Source of the DNA: a virus | DNA length: 22,877 nt | Reading direction: 5' to 3' (one strand) | IMG/VR virus record: IMGVR_UViG_3300023435_000101 | Location: 1-22,877 of that record | Shown here: positions 14,778-22,829 of the stretch, piece after piece | Layout: every line of letters starts with the position of its first letter | Position numbering within the stretch: the stretch's first letter is position 1 | Position numbers and translations under genes: made by a program | The notes under the pieces: generated by a model | What the model was told of the DNA's origin: nothing | The model's database searches: none | What the model saw: the letters and a program-made list of their open reading frames with translations, nothing else

Positions 14778-14944
14778 AACATCACTGCACGACCTAGTAG
14801 AAGTTATGGCGTGATAGAGAGAACCCTCTAGTAAAGCCTAAATGCCTACAATACGGGTACGACAATGAGGTCAGGACTTACGGAATTATCCGTATGTCTG
14901 CCTAGCTCCTTTACTGGGAGTTAGCCAGACTTAATTAAAAAAAT
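14778..14944 (+). other. structured non-coding region
   Basis: A 167-base gap, the largest inside the late operon, with several stem-loops. ATCAC/GTGAT at 14781-14815 encloses a large loop. TAGAG/CTCTA spans 14815-14830. TACGGA/TCCGTA spans 14879-14894. A strong hairpin at 14896-14930 has GTCTG and CTAGCTCC pairing with GGGAGTTAG and CAGAC around a short loop, with a single C/C mismatch. It is followed by TTAATTAAAAAAAT and the connector gene. There is no U-tract after the strong hairpin, so termination is doubtful. It separates the lysis cassette from the neck genes; RNA processing, attenuation or a regulatory RNA are possible. Confidence 0.5.
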
Positions 14945-15595
14945 ATGACAGGCAATTCACTAAAAACATACTTTGAGTTCTTGGTAGATGACTCTATTGA
15001 GGACGATAGATTCTTAGATATAATTCAAATAGCAGCTCGCAGACTTTGGACACAAAGACCTTGGGAGTTTTTAAAGACAAGTGTTGACACAACTTCTGCC
15101 ACTGTAGGTACAACTACTTATTCTCTACCTAGTGATTTCTTATTACCACTACCTATTTGGGCAGGTGATGTACAAATTTACCCTATCGCTAGAGACCAAA
15201 GAAGATTATTTAGAAACTCTTTTAATAGATACTACCTAGATATTAAGAATAGTAATTTTATCTTTACTCAAAGCCCCACTAAAGAAGACATTATATACTT
15301 TGATTATATTTATAATCCTACTAATTTGGCTCTTGATGATGTTGATATAGAAACTACTATCCCTGGCTTTCTAGGTGCATTTCATCCATTACTTGCGTAT
15401 GAAGCTGCTAAGACTTTTTTCTATCAAGACACTGGTGCTAAGTCAGATAGCTGGGCTTCTGAACATCAAGCTGAATACAACAATCTTTATAGACAAATGG
15501 TGGATTATGACCACGCTTTAAAGACATCCGCACAAAATAGTGCTATACCTGATATATATTATCCAAGCAATAACTCAAATGTTATAGACGAATAA
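14945..15595 (+). CDS. head-tail connector (adaptor) protein
   Basis: A 216-residue protein. The N-terminal helices (FLDIIQIAARRLWTQRPWEFL) followed by a beta part with TTTYSLPSDFLLP and IYFDYIYNPTNL match podovirus connector proteins that sit under the portal. In these families the pattern is: helices, a tryptophan-containing R-x-W-x-F-L turn, then Y-x-LP-x-DF. The C-terminal helices (HPLLAYEAAKTFFYQ) also fit. The next gene, a beta-propeller, is its expected partner in the neck. It starts with ATG directly behind an A-rich stretch after the strong hairpin. Confidence 0.78.
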   Translation: MTGNSLKTYFEFLVDDSIEDDRFLDIIQIAARRLWTQRPWEFLKTSVDTTSATVGTTTYSLPSDFLLPLPIWAGDVQIYPIARDQRRLFRNSFNRYYLDIKNSNFIFTQSPTKEDIIYFDYIYNPTNLALDDVDIETTIPGFLGAFHPLLAYEAAKTFFYQDTGAKSDSWASEHQAEYNNLYRQMVDYDHALKTSAQNSAIPDIYYPSNNSNVIDE

Positions 15596-15597
15596 TT

Positions 15598-17466
15598 ATG
15601 AGCAATCTACTTGTTAAAAATGAAGTATTTAAAAACGGCATAGTTAATAAATATGAAGCTAAAGCTATTCCTAGAGGGGCTGCTTCTGCTGGTTTTAATT
15701 TCCTTACCCTTTTGGATAAAGTGGAATTGGTCAGAGGTAGACAGTTACTTGGTACAGAAGTTACTGGGACTGGTAAAATAACAGGACTACACGTTGCACA
15801 AAAAGCTGATGGTACTGAGGTATTGTATGATTCTTATGGTACAAATGTTAAATACTATGATACTGTTACAGAAGATTGGATTTCTGTTAAGAATGATATA
15901 ACCGATGGGGAGCAAGTAGCTTTTTCTAACTATCACACAACTTCTGGTGCTCAAATGTGGTTCTCTACTAAAGAAGAAGGACTATACAAAGTTATGACAG
16001 CTAACCCTGCTGATGAATACGACCAGTACGATGCTGCTAAAAACTTTAGAGGTAAGATAGTTATCAAAGATAATAGAATATTCCTTTGGGATAGAAAAGA
16101 AGACGCTACTGGTCTTTACTTATCTTATATAGATTCACTTAATCAGACTGATGTTGCAGATGAAGTAGTTGGAGCTTCTGGTTCTCAGACTTATACAGGT
16201 ACTCTTGCTTTCAAAGCTGGTGATGCTAAAAGAACTTGCTTTAGTATCTTAATGACTGAGAATGCTGGTGAGGTATTCACCGACAACTTTAGCGGTGTCC
16301 TCACAGGCTCTGCAGGAGGCACAGGAACGATTAACTATGCTACTGGGGCATATAGTGTCACTTTCAATGCAGTAACCTCAGACGCTGTTACAGTGGACTA
16401 TTCGTGGGAAGACTCTACTGATGGTGGAATTGCTGATTTCTCTTTCTCATCTCCTAGAACAGCTGGGCAAGGTGGAATATTTAGACAAGATGTAGGTGGT
16501 GATAGAATAATGAACGTAAAGACTTACGGTACAGACATTTATAGTTTCAAAGATAAACGAGTTTATAGACTCTCATTAACTTCTGATGATACTGATGCCA
16601 CTAACGTAGTATACAGAGAACAGGCTGGTAGCCCTTACTGGGGAGCTCAGACTGAAACAGAAGAAGGTATTTACTTTATAGATGATAGTACAGAGTTTGA
16701 AGCTAAACTCCGTATAATGAAGACTGGAACTAATAACGACACAGTTATTCCTGTATCTGCTACTGAAGGATTTAACATAGGGAATTACGACTTCTCTGAG
16801 TGTTCAATGGTTACTTGGGGAGACTATGTAGCCTTTACTGGCAGAACGACTGATGTAGATTACAATAATAAACTATTCCTTTTCAATAGAATATACAGAA
16901 GTATTGATGTTATAAATTGGTCACTAACTAAGTTAGCTGTATATAACGGAGCTTTAATTGGTGGAGAAAGTTTCTCTAATAATGTTTACACTCTATTCTC
17001 TGGGTATGATGATGATAATTTTGGCTATGAAGCTGAATGGGAAAGTAGCCTAGATAACTTAGATGTTGAAGGATTAAAGAAAGTAAAACGCCTAAGGTTC
17101 AATGGAGCCATTGGAGTAAGTCAAAAGATATATGTTTATGTAGCTTACGACAATGATAGTTATGGACTCTTGATAGATGACGCTCACCCAGAAGGAGCTA
17201 TTGATGGTGGCGGAAGTTACATTGATACCTCGTCTTCTGTTGCTGTAGGTGCTGTTACTCTTGGTAGAGAAGAATCAGGTGGCGGTGGAGATGGAATAAG
17301 TGCCTACAACTACAAGACTGAGTTCAAATTAAATAGTGGAAAGTTTGAAAGAATTAAATTGAAGTTTGTTACTACGAGTGAGAACACAGGTTATGCTTCA
17401 GTATCACTATACGAGTATTTCGATATAAGGAAAAAAAGCAACAAGCTAAATAAAAAATACAGATAA
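15598..17466 (+). CDS. beta-propeller neck protein (packaged-DNA stabilisation type)
   Basis: A 622-residue beta-rich protein. The opening IPRGAASAGFNFLTLLDKVELVRGR is typical of the beta-propeller stoppers related to P22 gp10, which close the neck after packaging. Blade-like repeats follow, for instance GLHVAQKADGTEVLYDSYGT, GKIVIKDNRIFLWDRK and DIYSFKDKRVYRLSLTSD. A region around residues 195-285 (TYTGTLAFKAGDAKRT, then DAVTVDYSWEDSTDGG) looks like an inserted Ig-like domain. The last 120 residues form another beta domain, possibly for fibre attachment. It lies two bases after the connector gene, matching assembly order. Confidence 0.75.
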   Translation: MSNLLVKNEVFKNGIVNKYEAKAIPRGAASAGFNFLTLLDKVELVRGRQLLGTEVTGTGKITGLHVAQKADGTEVLYDSYGTNVKYYDTVTEDWISVKNDITDGEQVAFSNYHTTSGAQMWFSTKEEGLYKVMTANPADEYDQYDAAKNFRGKIVIKDNRIFLWDRKEDATGLYLSYIDSLNQTDVADEVVGASGSQTYTGTLAFKAGDAKRTCFSILMTENAGEVFTDNFSGVLTGSAGGTGTINYATGAYSVTFNAVTSDAVTVDYSWEDSTDGGIADFSFSSPRTAGQGGIFRQDVGGDRIMNVKTYGTDIYSFKDKRVYRLSLTSDDTDATNVVYREQAGSPYWGAQTETEEGIYFIDDSTEFEAKLRIMKTGTNNDTVIPVSATEGFNIGNYDFSECSMVTWGDYVAFTGRTTDVDYNNKLFLFNRIYRSIDVINWSLTKLAVYNGALIGGESFSNNVYTLFSGYDDDNFGYEAEWESSLDNLDVEGLKKVKRLRFNGAIGVSQKIYVYVAYDNDSYGLLIDDAHPEGAIDGGGSYIDTSSSVAVGAVTLGREESGGGGDGISAYNYKTEFKLNSGKFERIKLKFVTTSENTGYASVSLYEYFDIRKKSNKLNKKYR

Positions 17467-17482
17467 TAACTAACTAATATAT

Positions 17483-18733
17483 ATGGCAACACTACCAAAA
17501 GCATACGCATTGTTTGAAACAACTTTGCAAGACAGTATAACAAGTGCAGGAACTTCTATGACACTTGTAACTGGTACTGATAAAGAGGGAACTAACCTCG
17601 CAGGTACAATAGGATACATTATAGACGAGGGTACAGCCTCAGAAGAGTTTGTGATAGGTGCTACAACAGCAACTGCCGTTACATCAATGGCTAGAGGAGT
17701 TTCATCTTCTGATGGTACTACTGAAGTAGCAGAAAACAAAAAGGCTCACAGAAAAGGAGCTAGTATTAAGATTACAAATCATCCTCTACTTATTAGACTT
17801 TATAGAATAGCTAATGGTGATGATGCTTTTCCAGACAACGCACAGACTCTAGGAGATGGTTCACTTTTGGCTAGTAGTGCCGCACCTACATCTGATGCTA
17901 TGATAGCTAATAAAAAGTATATAGATGATACTGCTATCGCTGGTGGTGCTAAAGCAACAGAGGTAATTTATGGTATTTCCAAACTTAGTGTAGCCGCTGA
18001 TAGTGCAGTTGCACCTATAGCAGTTGGGGATAACGATAATCGTGTACCAACAGTAGATACTTCAACTGTAACTGCTGATATGGTAGCTGCTCTAGCAGGA
18101 ACTGGAACACCAAATGGAACTACTGGTAAATATGTGACTCTTGATAGTGCAACTGCAACCCCTACAGCTTCTAAAATTCCTATTGCTGATGGGAGTGGGA
18201 AGTTGGATGGTGGGTGGTTAGGTGTTGATACAGCAGGAGATATAATTTATTCTGATGGTACAGATTTACAGAAATTAGGTATTGGAACTGGTGGGCAAGT
18301 TCTACAAACAAATGCTGGGGCTACTGCTCCTGAGTGGGGATTACCTTTCGCTACAGGACAAACCACTAGATTAACTGATGCTAGTACTGGTAGCCAAAAT
18401 ATAGCACATGGGCTTGGAAGAATACCGAATGGTGTAATTATTCAAGCTTATAGGGTTACATTAAATGGTGCTACTAATGACGTAGCTGAAAGTTATGGAA
18501 CAGCAACAAGCATTACAACAGAAACTTGCTCATATATGGCTATACAATTAGGAAGTGGAAATGGAAAATCAATAGGACAAAATGCAAGTGCTATTATAGA
18601 TTTACAAAATAGTGCTGGGACTGCCGTTAGTGTAGCAACTCTTTCAACATTAGATGCAACAAACATAACACTTAACTTCACTACACATAGTGATTCTGGT
18701 GCAGTTCTTATGATACAGTGGTCAGTTTATTAA
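17483..18733 (+). CDS. tail or head fibre protein
   Basis: A 416-residue protein rich in Thr, Ser, Ala and Gly. The N-terminal 110 residues form a beta domain (TSMTLVTGTDKEGTNLAG), a helical bridge with SDAMIANKKYIDDTA follows, then a fibre segment with GDIIYSDGTDLQKLGIG and GQVLQTNAGATAPEW, a motif found in many phage fibre proteins. The C-terminal domain from about residue 300 (SQNIAHGLGRIPNGVIIQAY) looks like a receptor-binding tip with an H-type-lectin-like pattern. It follows the neck genes and is followed by a strong hairpin. It would be the main candidate for host recognition besides the beta-helix protein. Confidence 0.8.
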   Translation: MATLPKAYALFETTLQDSITSAGTSMTLVTGTDKEGTNLAGTIGYIIDEGTASEEFVIGATTATAVTSMARGVSSSDGTTEVAENKKAHRKGASIKITNHPLLIRLYRIANGDDAFPDNAQTLGDGSLLASSAAPTSDAMIANKKYIDDTAIAGGAKATEVIYGISKLSVAADSAVAPIAVGDNDNRVPTVDTSTVTADMVAALAGTGTPNGTTGKYVTLDSATATPTASKIPIADGSGKLDGGWLGVDTAGDIIYSDGTDLQKLGIGTGGQVLQTNAGATAPEWGLPFATGQTTRLTDASTGSQNIAHGLGRIPNGVIIQAYRVTLNGATNDVAESYGTATSITTETCSYMAIQLGSGNGKSIGQNASAIIDLQNSAGTAVSVATLSTLDATNITLNFTTHSDSGAVLMIQWSVY

Positions 18734-18746
18734 ACTAATCTACTCA

Positions 18747-18775
18747 CTCACTCTCTCAGTCTTTGGGAGGGTGGG
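18747..18775 (+). other. strong stem-loop after fibre gene
   Basis: A 12-bp stem, CTCACTCTCTCA with TGGGAGGGTGGG (including T-G pairs), closes a GTCTT loop just downstream of the fibre stop. The sequence after it is ATGAATAAATTAAC, so there is no U-tract. It may protect the upstream message end or act as a partial terminator before the ejection genes. Confidence 0.5.
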
Positions 18776-18799
18776 ATGAATAAATTAACATAATACTAT

Positions 18800-20368
18800 A
18801 TGGTACAAGTATATAAACCAGCCGATAAAACTATTGGTGGTAAAGTGAAAACAAGAGATATTGACGAAAGCCAGCTTGGTGCTTTTAGTAATGCTGGGTT
18901 TACAGTTGGTACTCCACCAGCAGATGTCGAACCCACAGTAGGAGAGATTAAAGGAGAAGGAACTTACTCCCCTAAAGACACTTCTGCTTTGGATAGATTT
19001 GAGACAGCTAGTGCTCAACCAGACCAAGCTGCACTTAGAGCCGATGAACAAGCTCGTATCAAGGCACAGATAGAAGCCTTGCAGAGACAAGCAGATGTAG
19101 AGAGGGCTGTTATCGCTCAAGAGAGCCAACAAAGAACAGGAAGAACTAGAGCAACCTCTGGAAGGTCTGGACTTTTAGGTTCTACATTTGGGGCATCTCA
19201 AGCTACTCAGACAGAACAAGCTAATCAACAGCAGAGAGAACAGTTTGAAGCTCAGATTGGTGCTCAGATAGCTTCTATCCAATCTAACTCAGAAGATAGA
19301 TTATCTAAGAAAATAGAAGCAGAAAGACTTTATGCTGATACTCAGTACGATAAATTCCAAACAGAACGTAGCAACTTACGGGGAGAAGCTAGGACAGAAC
19401 TAATAGCACTTGGCTCAACTGGTGGTACTTTAGATGACCTAGACCCTGCTTCTAAAAAGTTAATCTTAGAAGATACTGGAATGAGTGAGTTCGCTGCTAA
19501 CGCTGTTATGCTTGCTAATAACCCTGAATCTAACGCTAACTACCAAGTGATAGGAAACAAGATTGTAGGTTATTACTTTGACCCTAAGAGTGGTTCTATC
19601 AAAACTATGGAAAGTGAAGATTTAGGTGGAGCAGTATCACCTGGAGATGAATTACAAATGATTGATAATATACCTTATGTTATGAGTAGAGATGAAGAAG
19701 GGAACTTACAAGGTAAAGTCTTGCCTGGTTACCAAGCCCAAGAAGAGACACTGAGCACTAAAGAAACATTAGATATACAAAGTAAACAACTAGACATAAA
19801 GAAAAAAATAGAAGAACTAAATAGTACAGATTTAGATACAAAAACAATTACACAAGTTGATAAACTTTCTTCAAGTTTCGACTCAGCTCCTATTGTAAAA
19901 CAATTTAATGAAGTTCTTAACAAGAAATTAAGTGTAGATAGAATAATAGATTCTGGTGTTGGTGGTCCAGGAGATTTAGCATTAATATTTGAATTTATGA
20001 AAGCTCTTGACCCAACATCTGTGGTTAGAGAAAGTGAATACGATGCCGCTGCTAAATCTGGTAATATTTTTTCTGGAGTATGGACTAAGTTTAATAAAGG
20101 ATATTTTGACCCTAAAGGTGGAATTATACCTGAGGAGGTTAAAAAATCTTTCCAAACTCTTATTGGTGAAAAATTTAATGTTATTGATGGTCAATATAAT
20201 AACCTGAGAAATGAAAAAGCAAGATTGATTGATAAAAAGACGGGACAAGGAGATGGTGCTAGTTACTTAATTGATTATTCTAGTGATGTCGTCGGCGGTG
20301 ATAGTGGTTCTACTGAAATTAAAACAGAGACAATAAATGATTTAGACGACATTGATTGGAATTTTTAA
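18800..20368 (+). CDS. probable internal (ejection) virion protein
   Basis: A 522-residue protein. The N-terminal 90 residues are polar and low complexity. Residues about 70-200 are Gln/Ala-rich helix with ARIKAQIEALQRQADVERA, suggesting coiled coil. The centre (GNKIVGYYFDPKSGSIKTME) is a small beta domain. The C-terminal third contains GDLALIFEFMKALDPTSVVRE, a sequence typical of podovirus internal proteins that are injected with the DNA. No transmembrane or enzyme motif is seen. It sits next to a transglycosylase-containing ejection protein, and the two probably build the conduit through the cell envelope. ATG follows ACTATATG. Confidence 0.75.
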   Translation: MVQVYKPADKTIGGKVKTRDIDESQLGAFSNAGFTVGTPPADVEPTVGEIKGEGTYSPKDTSALDRFETASAQPDQAALRADEQARIKAQIEALQRQADVERAVIAQESQQRTGRTRATSGRSGLLGSTFGASQATQTEQANQQQREQFEAQIGAQIASIQSNSEDRLSKKIEAERLYADTQYDKFQTERSNLRGEARTELIALGSTGGTLDDLDPASKKLILEDTGMSEFAANAVMLANNPESNANYQVIGNKIVGYYFDPKSGSIKTMESEDLGGAVSPGDELQMIDNIPYVMSRDEEGNLQGKVLPGYQAQEETLSTKETLDIQSKQLDIKKKIEELNSTDLDTKTITQVDKLSSSFDSAPIVKQFNEVLNKKLSVDRIIDSGVGGPGDLALIFEFMKALDPTSVVRESEYDAAAKSGNIFSGVWTKFNKGYFDPKGGIIPEEVKKSFQTLIGEKFNVIDGQYNNLRNEKARLIDKKTGQGDGASYLIDYSSDVVGGDSGSTEIKTETINDLDDIDWNF

Positions 20369-20379
20369 TAAATAAAAAT

Positions 20380-22302
20380 ATGGATTTAGACTTGCAACGA
20401 CAACTAGAAAAAAGAGGTTTAAACCTAAATACAGGTATATCCTCTTTAAGAAAACAACAGGAGGATAAACTTGTAGAAACAGGGCAAATTTCTCGTGGTT
20501 TTGAAAAATTAGACCCTCGTATAACCTCTATGATGAAGGCAATGAGAGAGGTAGAGAGTGGTAATAAAGCAGTTCTTCCAGCTGAAGGTGCTAATCTTGG
20601 TGGTGCTTCAATTTATCAATATACAAAGGATACTTGGAAAGAAACAGCACGAAAGTATTTAGGAGATGCAAATGCTCAACTTACTAGAGAAAACGAAAAT
20701 AAGGCGACTTATTTAAAAATAAAAGACTGGAAAGAAAATAAAGGATGGACACCTCCACAAATAGCTTCAGCCTGGAATGCTGGGGCTGGCAGACCGAACG
20801 CTTACAAAGAAGACCATAAAGGAGTAAATGATTTTGGTGTTTCATTTGACACCCCAGCTCACGTTCGCAAAGTAATGAATAAACTCAAAGAAGTTGCTCC
20901 TCAAGAAATGGCTTTACACGAAAGAATAGGTACTAAGTATAAAGATACTTACGTAGAAAAGGAACCGAGTGTGGCAGAAAAAACAGCAAGAGTATTGTCA
21001 ACTAAGAGTGTAGAAGGTTTTGGAGAGACACTTGGAACTGCTTTAGCTACTCCAGGTCTTAAAAAACAAGAAGAACAAGAGACTGAAGAGAATATAGCTT
21101 TACAAAACCAAATTATCAAAAGACTGCAAGACCCTAATGTAAGCAGAGAACAAAAAGACAAATTGGCTGAGTTAAGTCAAGAATTAGGTATCTCTACTAT
21201 TGGGCAAGTTGACGCTGTACAAAAAACAGCTAAAGATGTAGGGGCAGAAGCTCTTGGTACTTTGGGTACAATAGCTTTGGGTGCTAAACCAGGTAAGAGT
21301 TTGATTGGAAGACTTGGTATGGCAACAGCTTTTGGTACTGGTGCTGGTACTAAAAAAGGTCTTGAACAAGACAAACAAGCTGTTGATATTTTAAAAGAAG
21401 CTGCTAAAGGCGGTGCTATTGGGTTGGCGACAGGAGTTTTCTTCGAAGGGTTGATGAGGGGTGTAAAAGGAATTTCTAAAACTATAGGTAAAAATACTTA
21501 CAATAAAGAATTACAACCTAATGTAAATGAAATGGCAGCGAGAATAAAGAAGAACGCTGATACATTCGGAGTGCAAGTTAGAAATGTAGTAGACGACTCT
21601 GGTAAGCCAGTTTATGTCGGTGGTTATAATAAATTATTGTCACAAGGTAAGAGAGAAGTAGCTAATAACGGTAAAAAATTAGAAACATTGCTAAAGCAAG
21701 CGGATAAAATAGATGACTTTAGTATCTCAAGAGATAAGGTAGCTGGTGAAATTGTAAGTAAATTTAAAAATCAGTATGGTTCATTAGAGAAAGGTCAGTT
21801 AAAAACTATAAATATGTTTTTAAAGAAGATGCCTATTAGAATGAATAGGACAGATATGTTACAAAATAAAAGAATGTATGATGGTTTTTTAAAGAATACC
21901 GACTGGGGAAAGGTTGCCACTGATAATCAACTTGCTTTTGCTAGTGATGTTAAATATTTTTTAAGAACTAGCCTTAAAAAAGGAATAGAAAATAGCACAG
22001 ATGATGTGGTAGTTAAAGGTTTAAATAGTAGAATGGGTCTAGGTATGGAGGTTAGAGATTTAGTAGCTCAACAATTAGCACAAAGAGCTAGAATGAAGAT
22101 AAAATCTGGTGGTGGATGGGTTATAGGCAAACTTGTAAGTAGAATTTGGGATGATGTTTTGTTTGCACCTGCTTTAACGACCAGGGTCTCACAATTTACA
22201 AAAGGAACACCCACTGGTTTAGTGGGTGCAGGAGTACAAAAGATATTAAAAACAGTTCCGCCTGTAGCTGAGAAATTGATTACTAAAAAAATTGTTGACT
22301 AG
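20380..22302 (+). CDS. ejection protein with lytic transglycosylase domain
   Basis: A 640-residue protein from ATG20380; an in-frame TTG eight codons upstream is less likely because ATG sits in the usual AAAATATG context. Residues about 45-150 form an SLT-type lytic transglycosylase: catalytic Glu59 in REVESGN, a middle motif GGASIYQYTKDTW, and IASAWNAGAG (128-137). Glycine- and alanine-rich hydrophobic stretches at about 286-325 and 340-362 could insert into membranes, as in podovirus ejection proteins. The C-terminal half is basic and helical (residues 365-640). During infection it would cut peptidoglycan locally and help form the DNA channel. Confidence 0.82.
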   Translation: MDLDLQRQLEKRGLNLNTGISSLRKQQEDKLVETGQISRGFEKLDPRITSMMKAMREVESGNKAVLPAEGANLGGASIYQYTKDTWKETARKYLGDANAQLTRENENKATYLKIKDWKENKGWTPPQIASAWNAGAGRPNAYKEDHKGVNDFGVSFDTPAHVRKVMNKLKEVAPQEMALHERIGTKYKDTYVEKEPSVAEKTARVLSTKSVEGFGETLGTALATPGLKKQEEQETEENIALQNQIIKRLQDPNVSREQKDKLAELSQELGISTIGQVDAVQKTAKDVGAEALGTLGTIALGAKPGKSLIGRLGMATAFGTGAGTKKGLEQDKQAVDILKEAAKGGAIGLATGVFFEGLMRGVKGISKTIGKNTYNKELQPNVNEMAARIKKNADTFGVQVRNVVDDSGKPVYVGGYNKLLSQGKREVANNGKKLETLLKQADKIDDFSISRDKVAGEIVSKFKNQYGSLEKGQLKTINMFLKKMPIRMNRTDMLQNKRMYDGFLKNTDWGKVATDNQLAFASDVKYFLRTSLKKGIENSTDDVVVKGLNSRMGLGMEVRDLVAQQLAQRARMKIKSGGGWVIGKLVSRIWDDVLFAPALTTRVSQFTKGTPTGLVGAGVQKILKTVPPVAEKLITKKIVD

Positions 22303-22382
22303 CCACCTATCTCCCTGACAAAGTAGGCAATTATGTTGCCTACTACCAGAATGATGAAGAACCAGATAATGATTGAAAACAT
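22299..22382 (-). CDS. possible 27-aa hydrophobic peptide
   Basis: On the - strand, ATG follows TATATAAGT and a 27-residue frame ends at TAG, overlapping the stop codon of the ejection gene. The peptide is almost one membrane helix (MFSIIIWFFIILVVGNIIAY) with a charged end FVREIGG. It lies downstream of the two other - strand genes with no U-rich terminator in that direction. A perfect hairpin falls inside it, and a + strand frame of 30 residues (22333-22425) competes, so this may be chance. Confidence 0.3.
   Translation of the reverse strand: MFSIIIWFFIILVVGNIIAYFVREIGG
22323..22343 (+). other. perfect 8-bp hairpin after ejection gene
   Basis: GTAGGCAA and TTGCCTAC form a perfect stem around TTATG. 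There is no U-tract. It lies 20 bases after the ejection gene stop and 50 bases before a proper terminator, so it may stabilise the 3' end of the late transcript. Confidence 0.5.
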
Positions 22383-22394
22383 ACTTATATATTT

Positions 22395-22423
22395 GACTCC
22401 CTTAATTGGGAGTCTTTTGTTTT
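22395..22423 (+). terminator. intrinsic terminator of the late operon
   Basis: A perfect 7-bp GACTCCC/GGGAGTC stem with a TTAATT loop is followed by TTTTGTTTT. This is a classic rho-independent terminator for the + strand. In the other direction the hairpin is followed by AAATATATAAG, so it should stop + transcripts mainly. Its U-tract overlaps the stop codon of the - strand gene that ends at 22422. Confidence 0.9.
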
Positions 22424-22553
22424 AAAAACTTTCTAACCAATCTGTCACTACTTTATCATCATAGTCAAACTGATACGCTCTCCCAGCCTCATAACCATTA
22501 GCATATATCATTCCCATTAGGAAGTCTCGTAGTAGTTCGATTGGGTTTTTCAT
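22422..22553 (-). CDS. small protein of unknown function (43 aa)
   Basis: Its start follows the stop of the upstream - strand gene by one base (TAA-T-ATG), the same junction used by many + strand genes, which strongly supports it. The peptide (MKNPIELLRDFLMGMIYANG, then YEAGRAYQFDYDDKVVTDWL) looks amphipathic and helical with an acidic C-terminal half. It ends at TAA in the U-tract of the late terminator. It is not recognised. Its orientation, opposite to the late operon, suggests an early or regulatory module. Confidence 0.65.
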   Translation of the reverse strand: MKNPIELLRDFLMGMIYANGYEAGRAYQFDYDDKVVTDWLESF

Positions 22554-22554
22554 A

Positions 22555-22773
22555 TTACATTTTTTTAAATATAAATTTAGTTATAGCAAACCAAGCTACC
22601 ATTCTTTCTATAAATGCTGGCTTAGCTCCCAATACAGACATAGTAAAACCAGTAATTTCTATATCTAAAGCTTTATTAGGCTCAATAAAATTAAATGCAG
22701 TATCACCTCTATTTATTATAAAATCATTTTTTCCATCTAAATAAATTTTATCTTTCACTTTTGATATTTTCAT
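22555..22773 (-). CDS. small protein of unknown function (72 aa)
   Basis: A 72-residue protein on the - strand starting in TTTATATATG, the local start style, behind an unstructured AT-rich leader. The N-terminal part looks beta-rich and charged (KISKVKDKIYLDGKNDFIIN), the middle holds FNFIEPNKALDIEITGFTMS, and the end is basic and hydrophobic (MVAWFAITKFIFKKM), possibly membrane-associated. It is the first gene of a convergent operon and is followed by a 43-aa gene. No family is recognised. A predicted pseudoknot lies 27 bases upstream of its ATG. Confidence 0.7.
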   Translation of the reverse strand: MKISKVKDKIYLDGKNDFIINRGDTAFNFIEPNKALDIEITGFTMSVLGAKPAFIERMVAWFAITKFIFKKM

Positions 22774-22800
22774 ATATAAACTTAATGAATAAAGAATGAA

Positions 22801-22829
22801 TCCTGTTTATGAAGCGAACAGGAACGCTT
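22801..22829 (-). promoter_or_regulatory. predicted H-type pseudoknot in the - strand leader
   Basis: Read on the - strand, AAGCG (22829-22825) pairs with CGCTT (22816-22812), and TCCTGTT (22823-22817) pairs with AACAGGA (22807-22801). The two stems interlock: a 1-base first loop spans the 7-bp stem and a 4-base loop spans the 5-bp stem, a feasible H-type geometry. A 27-base unstructured AT-rich stretch separates it from the ATG at 22773. The remaining 48 bases to the window end (22830-22877) show a weak AGACA/TGTCT hairpin and no gene. Confidence 0.45.

Noticed and set aside
20356-20379. TTG start for the transglycosylase protein
   Set aside because: It adds eight residues that overlap the previous gene's end; ATG20380 has the usual AAATATG context.
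22333-22425. A 30-residue hydrophobic + strand frame after the ejection gene
   Set aside because: It starts inside a hairpin loop and runs through the terminator stem and U-tract, so it is best explained by those elements.
22541-22744. A 67-residue + strand frame
   Set aside because: It is the shadow of the - strand 72-aa gene, which has the better start context and a linked downstream gene.
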